From Marthasterias glacialis (lineage: Eukaryota; Echinodermata; Asteroidea; Forcipulatida; Asteriidae): a DNA stretch of 64,000 bases. The stretch lies in NCBI GenBank assembly GCA_911728455.2, contig OU452219.1:12738397-12802396 (forward strand), read 5' to 3'. The position numbers and the translations under genes were made by a program. Positions 29,801 to 44,500 of this stretch are shown piece by piece. Within the stretch, counting starts at the first letter, position 1; each line of letters opens with the position of its first letter. Under the pieces are notes generated by a model, which saw only the letters and a list, made by a program, of their open reading frames with translations, ran no database searches and was not told where the DNA came from.

Positions 29801-32481
29801 TTCTGCACTTAAACACACACGCTTTACAGGGCGCCATTTGCGAAGAATTCTTTGGTATAAAGCAGTGCCATGAATTTTGGCCCTGCCTATTGTATGGTGT
29901 ATAAATATGTGTAGTGTGAACGTGGTACATGTGTACGTGAAGACACAATGAAAAGATCGACATGCAGGGCTCCCCCTTAACACTAGCCCGGCGTACATGT
30001 ACATTCTGCTGTTGGCTAGTAAACACCACTTCCGTCTCGCCCTGTGGGCTACTAACAATTGTGCAACTTACACTTGTTTACAATGCTCATACTTCTTCCT
30101 TTTCAAATGTGAATAACTAACTTTAGAATTGTATTAATTTGTTTTTGAGTGTTTGAGTGTAACTTCATTTGACCGCTATAAACTGGTTGTGATGGTTACC
30201 ATTCGTATCAGGAAGATACATTTATGGCAATACATGTTTAAAATTTGGGCAACGAAAACTTCCTGGGGGCAAGTAAAATGCACAGTTTACTAGCCCCTTA
30301 GGCTACTTTACAGAAAGCGTAAGTGCAAGGCCTGACGTGTATAGGGTACAAAATGTATGTTATATGTACGTATTGTACATAAATCTTATTTGAGCTGCCA
30401 CTATTCAATGTAGCTTACCTTTACTTTTACAATGCCCATGTTCGCATTGCATCCAATTTGATTTCTCAAAACCACTAAAGGCCAAATGTATTTTTATATT
30501 CAATAAAGAATTGGTTGATTACGTCACTTCAAGGACTTGAATGGGTCCAGTCAGCCTTCACAAATTCCAAAGTTGATGTTTGCTGAATTGAATCAAGTAG
30601 CCCTATCTGTTGTTACACAAAGTGTTGTGTATATACTGTACACTTTATACTGTATATGTTCAGTCATAAATGTTCATGTGATTCTTTCTCTCACACTGCC
30701 AGTTTTTTGACTTGGTACATTTTGAAAAATCTTCTTAAAGAAGTTGTACGCTTTACTAGTATATTTCGTAAGTACTCTTGCCTGTAGTTTTACTCCACAA
30801 CAGCAACAAATGATTAGAATTGATTAAGCTTGTTGTTTGCAACTGTTTTCATGACAGTCAAAACTTCTTCAAATTTTCTCCTCAGGTGTGCCAAGTGTAC
30901 CCATGAACACCTCACAAAACTTCACGTACCCACAGCCCCCAAGCTATACCAGAGAAGACAGGGGTAACTTCAACAACGGGACGATGGGTTCAAATCCCCA
31001 TCACTTCCCACACTATGAGGAACTTCCCATAGCACAGGAGACCAGCACAGATCATATCAGCCTGGAGGATGGGACCGACTTACAGAGGCAGGAATCCCAC
31101 ACCGAGGTGGACCAGTACTTTAACCCACAGGTCCACTCGATATCCAGTGCACAGCTGACTATCACAGAGCCTGTTGAGAAGAAACCAAGGTAGGTACTGG
31201 ATGGGATGGTAGGCCATGAATGTCTTCTTTGAGAGGGCAAGGTAATTTTCATTTTGCAAAGGGTACTTCCATTGGAGAGTCTGAAAATGTCTTTCGGAAA
31301 CTTTTGGCCAAGACAGTGGCCTTTGTGGCCACTGTGTTTTTCCAGGCCAGGGATGGATGGACTGTCAGACAGACCCCTCTGACTTGGGCTAAAATGTTCG
31401 ATTTATCACTGAAATTTAGCCTAAGAGTTTGCTGGTAGTGGTACCCACTTCTTTTAATTATAATCTTTCTGAATCACCATGTTCTCTGCTTTTAGTCATT
31501 TTGTCTTGAAGCTCAATTTAGTGGCCCCCCCCCCCCCACCCCAGTGCTTCAAAGAAAATTTTGAGGGTTTCTTTGCGCCAGCAGTACTCACAAAGTAAAA
31601 AGGATTCCGGCAATTCCAAGAAAATAATCCCTTCAGGCTGGACAAAAAGTAGAAGATTCCTGCTGCAAACTGGTTGAAGCCCCCCCCCCCACCCCCATAA
31701 ACTTGGAGAGTGTCCCAATGTTTCTTTCCACACTGAGCGTATGGGAAAGTTTACACTAGCCTCAAAGGCCCACTGAGGGGCAGTGCATTCCTGGTAAAGT
31801 TTGCTCAACTTAAAGCTTTGTATGTTAATCACCCTGTTGTGTTATGGTTTAAATCCAGTCTGGGCAGAGCTGGGAGGAAACAGGGGTGGGACGATTGTGT
31901 TGAAACTCAATTCACTAGACTTCCTTTGGAGCACTTCATTTTCACGTAACAGGCTATTGTTACTCGGGTGTTATCACATCTTATGATAAGTGGCCTGATC
32001 TGGAAATTTCTGAAAAGGAACATGTTTTTTTCTTGATGCTCATGGGAATCTACTCCATGCAGTTTGAGAAGATCTGGTTTCACAAGCATCCCTTGAAGCG
32101 TAGGGTTTCACTGCACAGGTTCATGCTCTACAGTCCATGTGGGTGTATTTTGACATCATCAATTGATACTTACATTGTACATGTGTAAAGTTTATCATTT
32201 ATTTCCCTTCTCTGGATACAAGGTTTTGACAAAATGAATTGTGAGTTGAATACCATAACATGTACAACTTATTCATTTCTGCTTGTAACCTATGGAATGA
32301 TGAATCACACTTACGTATATATAACTGTACACTCCATTTTAAATGTACAGTAGGTTGTGTCCAGTTTGACATTCCAGTCTCCATATGTATGACATTGACA
32401 AAGTATGTTTCATTTTTGTAAATCTAACCTTTTCAGATTGAATGATGAAACTGTTAAAATAATGTGTTCCCGAGGGAGCTT

Positions 32482-32512
<31 letters not shown>

Positions 32513-35500
32513 CCTCCTTTCTGAGAGCCAAACTTCAAACCAATCCATACAGGCTTACAGCCCTTGTATCACATACACATGTACTACTACTATTACATAG
32601 TGTTTATTTAGTTTGCCATGAGCTATATTAAAATACTTCACATCAGCTCTCACCAATCACAAAATACACCAATTGTCTGAGACAGGTGCAAGCGGCAGGC
32701 TGATCTGATATTTTGTAGGAATATGTAGGCGCTGTACATACCAACACAGGTGTACCTTTAGGTATTGATTATGGACATCCTAATCAACTACAGGCATCAC
32801 AACAACCCCAGCATTCAAACAAGGTCATTATATTACCATACGCTGGTAGGAGAGTGCCAAGTTGGGCAAATTCCAATTTCATGGGGGGGGGAGTTACTTT
32901 CATAAACTGCATGGTGTTCAGTGCTTTTGAATTTTCTGGAATAGTATAATAGACATTGTTCAACTTCAATCCAACAGTAGCCTCAGGCTGTCTGGTGCAG
33001 TGTTTGCCAATAGTTTAGCACAGTTACATGCGTTTTGGGACTTTTTTTTTTAAAACATAGATTTGTCCTGTTCATGCTGATATAATTGATTGGTGCTGAG
33101 AAAGCGCTTCTGAACTTCTGGCCACTGGGCCCGCTGGTGTCTGTGACAGTCCGGGTAATTGGTCATAGATGGGAGTTGTCAGGTCTTGCATACCACCACC
33201 CCCCCCCCCCCCCCCCGACACGGGAGGATATGATGGTTGGCCTTTTCCCAAATTGTTATCTTCAAGAATTTCATGCGGTTTGGGTTCACTTAATTCGGAT
33301 TTATGTGTGCAGGGAGGATTCATTGTTGCCCTTATTTAGTCATTTGTATTGGATGTCCTCAATAAAATGACTATTGTGAAGTTTAAAAGGCAAGAATAGA
33401 TTGTTAAGTTTTCAGTAGTTGAGGTGCATGTAGGAAATGTGGTTGACGCTGGGTCAGTTTTTCTCTTTAAATGATAAACGAAAGCATTCAGGAAAGAACT
33501 GGTTTTTTTTAGGTCAAACGTGTTGTGTTCTACATATGTTGTTCTTTCCAGTTCCATACATGATCCCCTAGAAAACAAACTTTCTGGCGTGTGCTGAACT
33601 TAAAAGACTTCCACAGGAAAGAGGTGTAAACAGTAAACACTTTTAGTGAGCTACTGTAAATTGCTTAGCACCAATTCAACTGAGTATCCGAGTATGTTGT
33701 AACTAGTCTCAGAATGATTTGGCTTTGACAAAGAATTAAAAATGCTCAATAATAGACAGACCCCTTGCATTGGCCGCCATTGTTGTGGTCAAACAATGGA
33801 CCACAACTCTTAGCCAATGGTGGGCCTTCATTGACCTCAGTGAGGGCGCTGTTCGGGGCTTGTGACATCATATGCAAGGGGTCTATTTAATGGAGTTGTC
33901 GAGGGCACAGATTTATTCAGCATGGACATATCTTGCTTAGCAGAACCAGGTTACCGACCAAAATGATGTGAAGTACATTCACTACTTGTGGCTGGTTCCC
34001 CACCAACTGTAGCTAAGCAAATCTGTGAAGCCATAATTGTGCACACGAATTTGTTTAGTCAAAGTGTACCGTTTGTGACTGGTTCATTTGTGCTTTAAAC
34101 TTGTTTGTTCTTAATGTTAAGGGTTTTCCAGATTGTACATGTGGCAGCAGTTGGAAGTGGACTGGAGGGTGGGAAAGGTGTGCTGGCACAATGTCAGACC
34201 ACAGACACTTGACATCACACCAACCATGTTGATCACATGCTTCAATTGTATTCAGATCAGAAGATACGAAACAGTAAACTTTGTTTAATCAAAACATTTC
34301 TTCAAGCTTCAATAGAGTATAAGTTCAGAGAGGTATACTGTACGGTGCAAGGATGTTGTTGAATGTCAGAACAATCGCTTTTGCTGTTGGTATCAGTTTA
34401 TTGTTAATCGGATGTGATAGGTGGAAAGTATTAGAAGTTTTGTTTTCCTACAATTTTAACTGGGTTTTTGTATACCAGTATGAGGGGAAAAACACATTTT
34501 TTTTTTTTTTTTTTATTACTGTCAGTCTCTTGTTGGATTAGTCGTCATAATCTCTGGTAAATTATGCATCCTAAGTATCAGTCATTGCGTAAAGTATGCC
34601 ATCTGCCAGACCATATCGTGTGACAATTACGTAAATGTATGCAACCTCGTTTGTTGACATTGGAGACCTAAATAAAATTATCGATCTCCGACGCCTTCAG
34701 AGATCGATGTTGGTAACGAGCTATACAAAAAGAAAATACTACAAATAACTGATTGATTGATGTAATGATAACCATGGTGATGAGGAAGTAACAGGTGATT
34801 GATCAGTGGGCATGGGTTGTGTCTCTAATGCAAGCTGTTTGATTGACCGTAATTTTCCCAACGGCTAGATTAATCTCTTTACACTGTCATCGGCAATCGG
34901 TTTGAATACCGTGAGGAGCATATGCCCTTCGTGACTTTGCATTGTTTATTAAACAGATGTCAACAAACAGTTGTTTTTTTTTAGTTTTCTCTTTTACCTT
35001 GAAACTATTTTGTTAAAAACCTTGAATCAGCCATGATGACTTTGATTGCAAAACATCAAAAGTTTACAAAATACAATAAGCAGATAATGTATGAAAACAA
35101 TCAGAAGTTATAGCAAATACATCCGTCACACCTGTGTACTTTGTAAATAATGACAGTGTTTTACGTCAGACTGAAAAACGTGACTTGTGCGTCTCCATAA
35201 GGAAAAGCAATCTACTGAAAAGGCCAGGGTCAAACAACCAATTTTAGGGAGGACCAACACTCTTAGGATATATCCGCCCCTGAGCTTTTTGGGTATCAGT
35301 TTATGCACTAAAATACGAATCATGGTAAAATTGAGTTAAAAGGTAAAGTACGTCTGAACTCGGACAGTTTTCAGAGAATTTTTCTGCAGAGAGCATGATT
35401 CTTGTGGTTTTTATGCTATTGTTTAAATAGCCTTACGAAAAGTGTAAAAGTGTTGTAATTCATTACCCTTGTTGGTGGTGGTGTTTTTGTTTTTTGTTTT

Positions 35501-38500
35501 TTTCTTAAAGCATAATGTAGCTCCAGAAATGAATGTTTTCTATCTTCATTCAACAGAGTCATGAATGTCGGTTTGACATTTTTAGGGAATGGAGATTTTT
35601 GCTCTAAATCTAGTCAAGAATAGTACTTGCTTCATGTTAATCAATGCCAACAAAAGATTCATCTAAATGTGTGATTTTTATTGTTAATGATTGTTTATTT
35701 TATTGAAATTACCAGACCATGATTTATTAAACCTGAAATTAATTCAACTGGAGGGGAAACAAATTCCACATTTAAACCTGGAGGTCTAGTTGTTGACAGA
35801 TTGACCAGTTGACCCGCCTTCAATAGAAACCTTTGATTGTGACCCAGGGGGCACGGTCCAAGGCAACCAACTCTATCATCAATTCAAATATGGTTCACTA
35901 ATCGCTGGGAAAAAAGGTGAAAAGACAACATTGTGATTCTTGATAAAAATCTACTAGAAGGGGTCAAGGCGACACGTACATCATCCCTCCCGATTTTATC
36001 ATTACTGTGCACAGACCCAGAACATGGCCAGACACACCTCTGGGACTATTGGGGTGGGGTGGGGGGGCGGTTACAACAAGAGCAGGCCCATTTGCTTGAG
36101 TCTTGAAAGGGCGAGGGCACCAAGACAATAAGGAAATTGTAAATTTCTGTTGGGATAATTCAGGGGCACAAAGTATCAAATTACCAGGCCTGCTGAAGGG
36201 TCACTGTCACCCAAATTATCCCAATGGGCTACTTGAACCTTCATTGGAACCCTTTTGCCAGTGAGGTTGTCTGTGGACCCTAATGGAGACATTTGATTTA
36301 AGCGTCAAAAAGTCTTCAAGCTGACCCAGCTATGATTTGGAATGTTCTTTATACCCTGAACAATTTGTCTTTGTTTTGCCTATTTGGTAAAAGTCGCAAT
36401 AGTTGTTATGTTACATCATGGCTTCTATTCCGTGGTCCCAGCTTGTTCCAGGTGCAAACTGTGGTTCAGGATACGCTAATGCGCATCATGTTCGGCTTTA
36501 GTTTGACGGGAAAAGAAAAATGTAATAAATATAATTATCAACCTCAGGATATCATTCGGATTCAAGGCCAGAATGACTCCACTTTGTGTTGAGTTTTTGC
36601 GGAAATATTTCAGATTGTGACGCACGTACACCATGTAAGTTACCATTTCAAACGTCTGCTGAATCATTCATAGGTTGTGTAGTCTTGAAATCCTTGACAC
36701 AATTCCTAGTATACCAAAGGAAATTGTGGGTATTTTACATGTACATAGCCTGTACGAAGGCTGTGGCTCAATGCTCCAGGGCCCAAGAAAATATTGCTGA
36801 ACACATTTCTGCTAAGCAGAAATGAGCAGGATACCAGTCACAAATTGTGCATATTGTGACATGATAGTTTGGCTGGTAACCTTTTTCTGGTAAGCATACT
36901 TTAAAGCTGCTCTATGAAATTGGGCCCAGTAGAGGACCCATGATGTACAGGTACTCTACAGTTGTAGGCCCTTTTCGAAACCACGGCTTTGGCGAGGGCT
37001 CCGGCTTAAAGGCATTGCATACGTTTGGTAATGACTCTGAAAATTTTTGGCAATAAAAACTTACTTGGTAAGAAGTACAGCAGCTTTGGATAGTATAATG
37101 CATTTTGAGAAACGTTTCACTTCGAAGTACTGCAGTTATGGAGAAATATATCACTTTTTATCACCCAAAAATTTGAATCTGAGAAGCGTTATGGCCGTAA
37201 CGCTTCTCAGAATGTGTATTCCAATGACGGATACTTCTTCTGCGTGAACACAACCGCTCCAGATTTTTGGTGATATCTCAAAAGCGCTGCCACCTTTTGA
37301 AATGAAATTTACACAGGTTAGTTGTATGGTATATATCTACAATTATATAGCATTAAGGCAAACCTACGGTTCAGAAAACCAAAGGTATACTTTGCCTTTA
37401 AGCTCTGTCTGCCCGCTTTGAAGCTTCATACTGAAAGCACACATTTTTCAACAGAACTTACAGGAGCCTGAGCCGGAGCCCAAGCCAGAACCTTGGTTTC
37501 AAAAAGAGCCTTAAAGGGACACGTTGCCTTAGGATTGGGCGTTTTTGTGCTGTAAAAAGCATTTGTTATGAAATGAATATGGTTGGAAAGATAGAATATA
37601 ATGACGTAAGAAGAATATAATGACTCACATAAATATCCCATGAAATTTTTTTTTTTTGTGTTTTTTTTTGTGACGGAAAACGGTCAGCCTTTTTGTAGGG
37701 GCTAACCAAATTTTTGACTCCAGAAAATGGTGGACAGTATGTTTCTATGCAGAGTGTGGTTCCGCTGGTTGTTTTTCGGAGAGGCAAATTCTGAATCACT
37801 ACTCACTAATTACAACACGCTGTAGGTGTTTTGTTGCATGGACAACTCTTAAAAAGGATAAGGAGCATTTCAAACAGCAACATTTTTAAGAGATTTGAAG
37901 GCAACGTTCCCTTTAAATGTTTGTCTTTTATTAAATCACATCAGGAAGTTTTACAGTACATGTATGTACCCAAACCTCAAGAGTTTGTCATTCACAACAT
38001 AAGATTACAATGTTTGGCGTTAATCTTATAACTGAGATAATTGTGTGTACTTGTTTTGTTTGTGATTTGTACGTCAAGGTTAAACTTTTCAAATATTAAC
38101 ATATTTTGGGGGGTTGGAAGGGATAACAAGTTGTATGTATTTGTCCCACGAGGTCTGCTCAAAGAGAAAGTAAACAGAAATTTGATCAGAATTGACTGAT
38201 GATCTGAATAATCAAACAGGGTCACAGAAATTTAGCTTATTCCCATGGGAAAATTATCACCATATCTTGTTAATTTCTTATTTCTCGATTATTTTATTTT
38301 TAATTTTTCATTAATATTTTTTGATAGCCTTTTTTCTTGGACATATGTAGTTTCAAAAGTGAGATACATGTATGACCCACAAGAAATGGTACCCAAGTCT
38401 TGCATTTTAACAGCAGGAAGAAAGAGTAATCACCAAAATTATTCCATGTAGAAATGACGTGTATTTCAGGAAGATGCCACAGATGAGTACAAATTTCTAA

Positions 38501-41500
38501 TAATTTCTTGAAGTATCAGTCAATTTGTGTCCTCAATTGATAAGGATTCCACAGCCTTGCAGATTTATTACAAAGAGAAGAAAGCGTTGTTGATTAACCG
38601 CAAGTTGTAAACTTGCAATTCATGACCGTGAGGATTTTAGCAAATCCAAAAACGTCACACTCCCAAGTCACAAAGTCACAGTTGTGCTGTTTATCGGGAG
38701 GAGAGATTTTTTTTTAAATGGTTTTAAAAGAAACCCAACCCCTGCAGTTTTGGGTCTTCAGCTTTGTGTCACTGATGTTTAACTCTCAATGTTAGCACAC
38801 AAGTGGAGTGACCAGTTGCTCTTTTCTGCGGTTTGACATTTGAAGGGCACTGAAGCGTGAGTAACATTAATGTGTTAGAAACTTAAAAGTGAGAAAAAAA
38901 AAAAAAAAAAGCCTTGATTGAAACCTTTGAAGGGAGGTCTGAACAGCCATGAACCAAATTAATACACAACCTAGTCTGCGATGGCTTATCAGGGGGGGGG
39001 TGGGAGAGAGAGAGAGAGGACGACTTTAAGGTAGCGGTTATTCCGATGGGGTTGACCCGGAGGTGTTTGCTGTGGTACTTTGGGTTTTTAATATTAACCC
39101 TCATGGGAGATTTAGATTAAGAGGACCTTGTCCCAATTATCAACACTTTGGTGAGCTGGTATGCCAGTCAGTTGGTCCCCCCCCCCACCTTCCACAGAGG
39201 AGAAACCTGATGAACTTGCCAGTCTTTCAGTTCATTGGATGTTAGAGTTGAAGACCACATCATCAGGGGTACTGGTTGACATTCTTCAGTTTGTTGTGGA
39301 CAGATTTTTAGTTTTAGTGAGTTGATTCAGTCAGTGGTCCGATTGATATATATATGTTGCTTTCGACACCTCCTCTTGTTTGTATGAAGTTTAAGTATTG
39401 AATACTGCCTGGGATACTCAAGACAAACGAAGCTAGCCATTTTGTGTATTCTTGGGCGTTGTTTCAACGGAGGGTCGTTATTGAAAGCAATGCCTTGAAA
39501 CTTGACTCCAAAGGGACCAATGTGTTGCTGTATATGAGATTCAACGAGACAAGATCGAATCTTGGCTTGTTGTTTTTGCTCAGCAAATATGGAAGAGCCA
39601 ACTTACTCGACCACTTTCTTTTTCCCCGCTACATGTCCAGTGAAGTTGGAAATGCAGAACACAAGGTAGGAAAAGAAATCATGCACAGCGTGTGTGTAGG
39701 GTTGGATATCTATGGTCTTTTTTATACAAATGAAGAAGTTATGTGGGATAACTGTTTGGGAAGATACATACATGTACATCAGAACCCTCCTTCGGATGTA
39801 TCATGTAGGGGGTGTTTCCTTCCTCCGTGGGTGTATATACTCCAAGATGCTTCCAAATCTCTCATATGCTATGCACGCAATCAATGGTGAAGTAACCCAT
39901 GCCACACTCTCCAGTGATTTTATTTGTACTATGTACATACATACATGTACATGACCAAGGTTGAGAACCGTATCTCTTCCAACAGTGGCCCAAATGCCAT
40001 TGCAATTGATGGAGCTTAGCTGGTGGCTTCTACTGTTGTGGCAAAGTGAGGGTTGGGTTGGTTGTCATTAGAAACATACTGAGAGTAGGAGGGGTCAATT
40101 TGGTTTGACTTCATTCAAACAAAATACACACTGTACTATCTGCGTTTGTGTTAATACACTTTATACTGAGCCATTTAGTTACAGCCCCTTAGGCCCATTT
40201 CAAACGTCGCACTTGGGCCGTGTCGAATTCAAATTGTTTGAGTTCGGCAATAGTGCGGCATTGGCGCGGCAGTGGTTTCAAACGTTGTGTTCCTGCCTAA
40301 CTTTGCCAATAGCACAGCAGGAATATTTGAAATTGACACAGCAAGAGCACGACGTTTGAAACGGGTTTTTTTGTATTGACCAATCACATCGCATCGGCAA
40401 ATGCGCACTCAAAAAACAAATCCCATTGCAAAACTGTAAACAAAGCTGCCATCAGAAGGATAGCTACAGTGTGGATTATGTGCATGATGTAATGCACTGG
40501 CCACTGGCTTGATGATTGAGGGGGTGGAGAAACATATGTCCATCCCTCATGCTGTTTCACGAATATCGCCATCTTGAAATTTATGAATGAATTTGGCAAT
40601 CACGCATGACCTCTCAGGGGGCAAACAAGTGGTGCAAGCAAAAGTGTTTGCCTCACCGAGAGGCCACGTGTGATTAATTCATCAATTTCAAGATGGCGGT
40701 ATCCCTAAAACTACTTGTGGATCCCATGGATGAAAACAATTTTTATTTTTTCCTCTGCATCGAAACATTTGTCTGAGATGAGTCAATAATTAACGAGACA
40801 GCCATGGGTGGTTTCTCCTGTAAGAAACCTCGCCAACAAAGCCACACATTAATGTCATACACCTATCAGTTGGGATAATTGCCTGTCAGAAATACAAGTC
40901 AACAGTGAGGATAGATGTACTTTGACAAATTAACTCTGCATTGACTCTGTCTGCCTGTGTTGTTTGCACATTTGTTTTTCTACGTCAGACTAGTTCAGGT
41001 GTATGTACGGCTCACAGGAAATAATAATGTCACCGTTCATTTCCTAATTGATTGCAATATCCACTTTCACTTGACTCCCAACTTTTATTGCTGTCTGGGT
41101 TTTTGTTTTTGCTTTGTTTTTTTATTTGTTTTTTGTTAACTCCTTCACTTCAGAGGGCTGCTCACACCGGCTCGGTAAATTACTTGAAATAAACAAAATA
41201 TAAAACAATTCTGTCACAGCTGCACATTATATTCCTGAGTGAAAAAGTTAAGGCATTATGTAAGAAATGGATTTAGTCATTTTGTCCTGTCAATATGATT
41301 CAGGAATCAATTCAAAGCCTGCGTTTTTTTCTTGGAATAATTGTAACATCATTCATAATATGTTGAACATGACCACATTGAATGGGGGTGTATTAACAAA
41401 ATCTGTATGTGCATTTGTTTGCAAGGGTCTCCCACGTTATTGTATCTGCTAATTTCAAACAAAAGTTTTGCATACATTTTTCAGTTAAAGATATGATCCG

Positions 41501-44500
41501 TGCTCAAGCCGACTTTTCCTTGAAATGAATTGTTTCTAGTGACTGAAATTTTAAAAGAGCATGTTATTTTATAACAAATTATGTTGATAAGTCACATTTT
41601 GACCTTTTAGATGGCTATAAAAATGTTGTTTTTGAAACAACTACCCGACGAGAAAATGTGTACGACGGATGTGCCTGCTGCTGGTACCCAGAAGTCAGCT
41701 ATATAACAATGTCATTTCGCCTGCATTTTTGTCTGTGTTGTTGCAAGGTACCCGGCCGAAATTGAGCAGGCAGCAAGAGAGTTAATTGTGCTCCACACAA
41801 AAATTTAATTTTTTAATTAATTACTCTTTAAGTGTTTGTCGATGGATTTTTTTCATTCGGGACAAAAATGGCAATTCAACATTTGGATTCATTTTTCAAG
41901 GTAAAATCGGCTTGAGCACGGATCATTATATCTTTAATTAAAAGCTTCAAGTTATTCATCAAAGCCAATAACAAATGTTGTTAAGGTAAACCTTTGAAGT
42001 AAAGTTAGTACGTGTGAAAAACTGTTTCAAATTGTTAAAAACACTGTAAATTCACAGAAGAGGTACGGGACAAATCGTTTTGTAAAATGCCTTCAGACGG
42101 TAAACATTGAATTGAAACTTGATCGGGCAGCATTCTTATATTTCACAACAATGCATTCACATACGGATTGGAATGGTACCAAACATTCAGGGTTTAGTAT
42201 AAACATTTTCTCAGCCTCACATACAAAGGATTCCTTCACTTTTTTTCACCTAGCACTCAGGGCTGAATTCCTAGACCTTAAAGTACACTTGTAAGCAAGA
42301 TAGTTAATAAGACGTGATTGACCTGGATCAAGTTTGTATTTCCTACGCAAGGTTTAATTTTATTTAAGGACTGTGTTCACTTTGTGATTAATGTACTTTC
42401 TTCATTAACACATTATAAAATATGTGAAAATACACTGTGTTAAAGCTTTCCCCAAAACAAGCTACATTTACATGTACAGAGGAATAATTAATTTGTCTGA
42501 GTAAATTTTGAAGTGCCGAGTTTTTGACTTGTGAAGCTTCTGGTGTTAAGTTCCCCTTACATGTGTACACATGTACATGTACACTAACATTCTTCAGCTT
42601 GCAAGATTGCGGTATTTGCTTGTACATGTAGATGTTTCTTGAAAGGTCACAGAGGTTAAAGGTTAGGTCATGCATGCTTGTTGATTGGGGAAGAATTTCT
42701 GGGCAGAACACACAGAGCCCAAAACACACATGGGTACATACTTTGTAAATACACAGCATGGTTTTGCACAAGTTAAAAACACCCCATTACATTTACAACC
42801 CAGTTCATTGATTTTGTCTTGGGTGTTTTCATTGGTTTTCTAAAAACAAAAACATAATATCGAGGACAACATTGGTTTGTCAAACGACCCAGAAGCCTTT
42901 ACTCTGGTCCGTGCTATATGGTTGAAGGTCTTCTTGTCGATGGGTAGAACACATGGTCACATTACGTCTCATGAGTGCCATGAACGTACTGATATTGACG
43001 GTTGTACATTACAGTGTATCAGAAATTCTCATGTGTCTCATTATCCATCCATTTTTTTATTTTTTTTTTTAAATCTCTTACAACTTTTCCGATTTGCATT
43101 ACAATTTTGCATTTTAAAATAATCAGACATTTTTTTGTGGGTACGACTGTCACACTATGAAAGGAGAAAATAGTCTCAGAATCCAGCCATTTAAAAAAAT
43201 GTATGTTCGTCATTTTCCTGTTTTGTCTTGTATTTGAAATGACTGTAGTTTCCTCACAGTACTCACCGACTTTTCACCCTTAACGTTATAACAAAGGGCA
43301 TAGGGCATGCCAGTACATTTTCAATATGATTATTGTAACATATTGAGGAAGAAGTGGAAGTCATATTAATTACTCAGTATTAATTACATGTAGTTTACAA
43401 TTTACATTGTAAAGGATGTATTTTGTTTTGGGATTATGAATGGTTCGAGAACATGGAAATGAGATAGCATCTGGGAGGAACTACGTTACCGGCATGCATT
43501 AAAGATACAAAGGGTTTATCTTCCTTTACAAAAATTCACTCAGAAAACATTTATTAAGCCAAACAAACATCCAGGGAAGAAATTCTATGGAGTACATTGT
43601 GTTTTTGCTATGGAAAAATGAGCAAAGTTTTGGGTTTCTTTTTATTGTCAATATTTTGCTTTGGAAAAATGAGCAAAGTTTGGGTTTTCTTTTTATTGTC
43701 AATTTCAAGTTATTAGATAACACTGACAAGATTTTTCTTGGCTTGCCTTTTTTTCTTTTTTCTTTTTTACAGGAAAAAAGTCAACCCAATCTATGACCGT
43801 TACCAAGGCCCTACTGACAAGATCACCACCTCCAAGGGAGGATCGCAACAGAAAACCAAACCATCCAAGGGAAAATGTCGCAAGTACCCGGGTAGATGTC
43901 TCCGCCATCCCGGCACCATTGTGTTTATCTTCTTGCTGGTTGCAGTCATCCTCGTAGCATTTGTCCTCATCATGTTAGGCACCATTGAGACCCCAGGTAA
44001 AAAAACATTTTAAATAGCTGGTTTTTTTTGTTTTTTTTTAATGGAGGACCATCAGCTGGTCATCTTTTCCTGTGTCTATGATCAATGGGATCTTCCTTCT
44101 AAAGTTTACCTGGGCCCAGTTTCATAGAGCTGCTTGAGCACAAAAAGTTGCTAAGCACAAAACAATTTTGCTTACCAGAATATGGTTACCAGCCAAAATA
44201 CCATTCCACATGAACTATCTGTGACTGGTTTCCTGCTAATTTTTGCTTAGCAGACAATTCTTAAGCACAGTTTTCTGCTTAAGTACCTCTATGAAATTGT
44301 TCGTGACATTCCAGTGTCCATTGGCTACAATGCAGGGCCCCATTTCATTGAGTTGGTTGAGCACAAAAAGTAGCTGAGCATAAACAAAATAATGCTTAGC
44401 AGAATAGGGTTACCAGCCAAAATAGTATTTGTCACATGTACAATCTGTGACTGGTATCCTGCTTATTTTTGCTAAGCAGAAAACTATGAAGCACAATTCT

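Larger units (their letters stand above)
20806..30885 (+). other. Gene B intron (10 kb)
   Basis: No internal exon is evident. It carries acatgt repeats (24114-24150, 25921-25950), a diverged copy of the 'agggcac' repeat at 25417-25475, repeated 'gcgagtgg(g)ata' motifs at 25520-25640, a Penelope-like palindrome at 26519-26617 and a 'gggcccag' palindrome at 27955-28170. Confidence 0.6.
31190..43772 (+). other. Gene B intron (12.6 kb)
   Basis: No internal exon is supported. It is dense in repeats: MITEs at 33753-33886, 37006-37402, 37511-37916, 40193-40366 and 41485-41937, palindromes at 33931-34031 and 36777-36929, a T run at 32481-32512, and a 54-bp tandem duplication just before the next exon. 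Confidence 0.6.
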
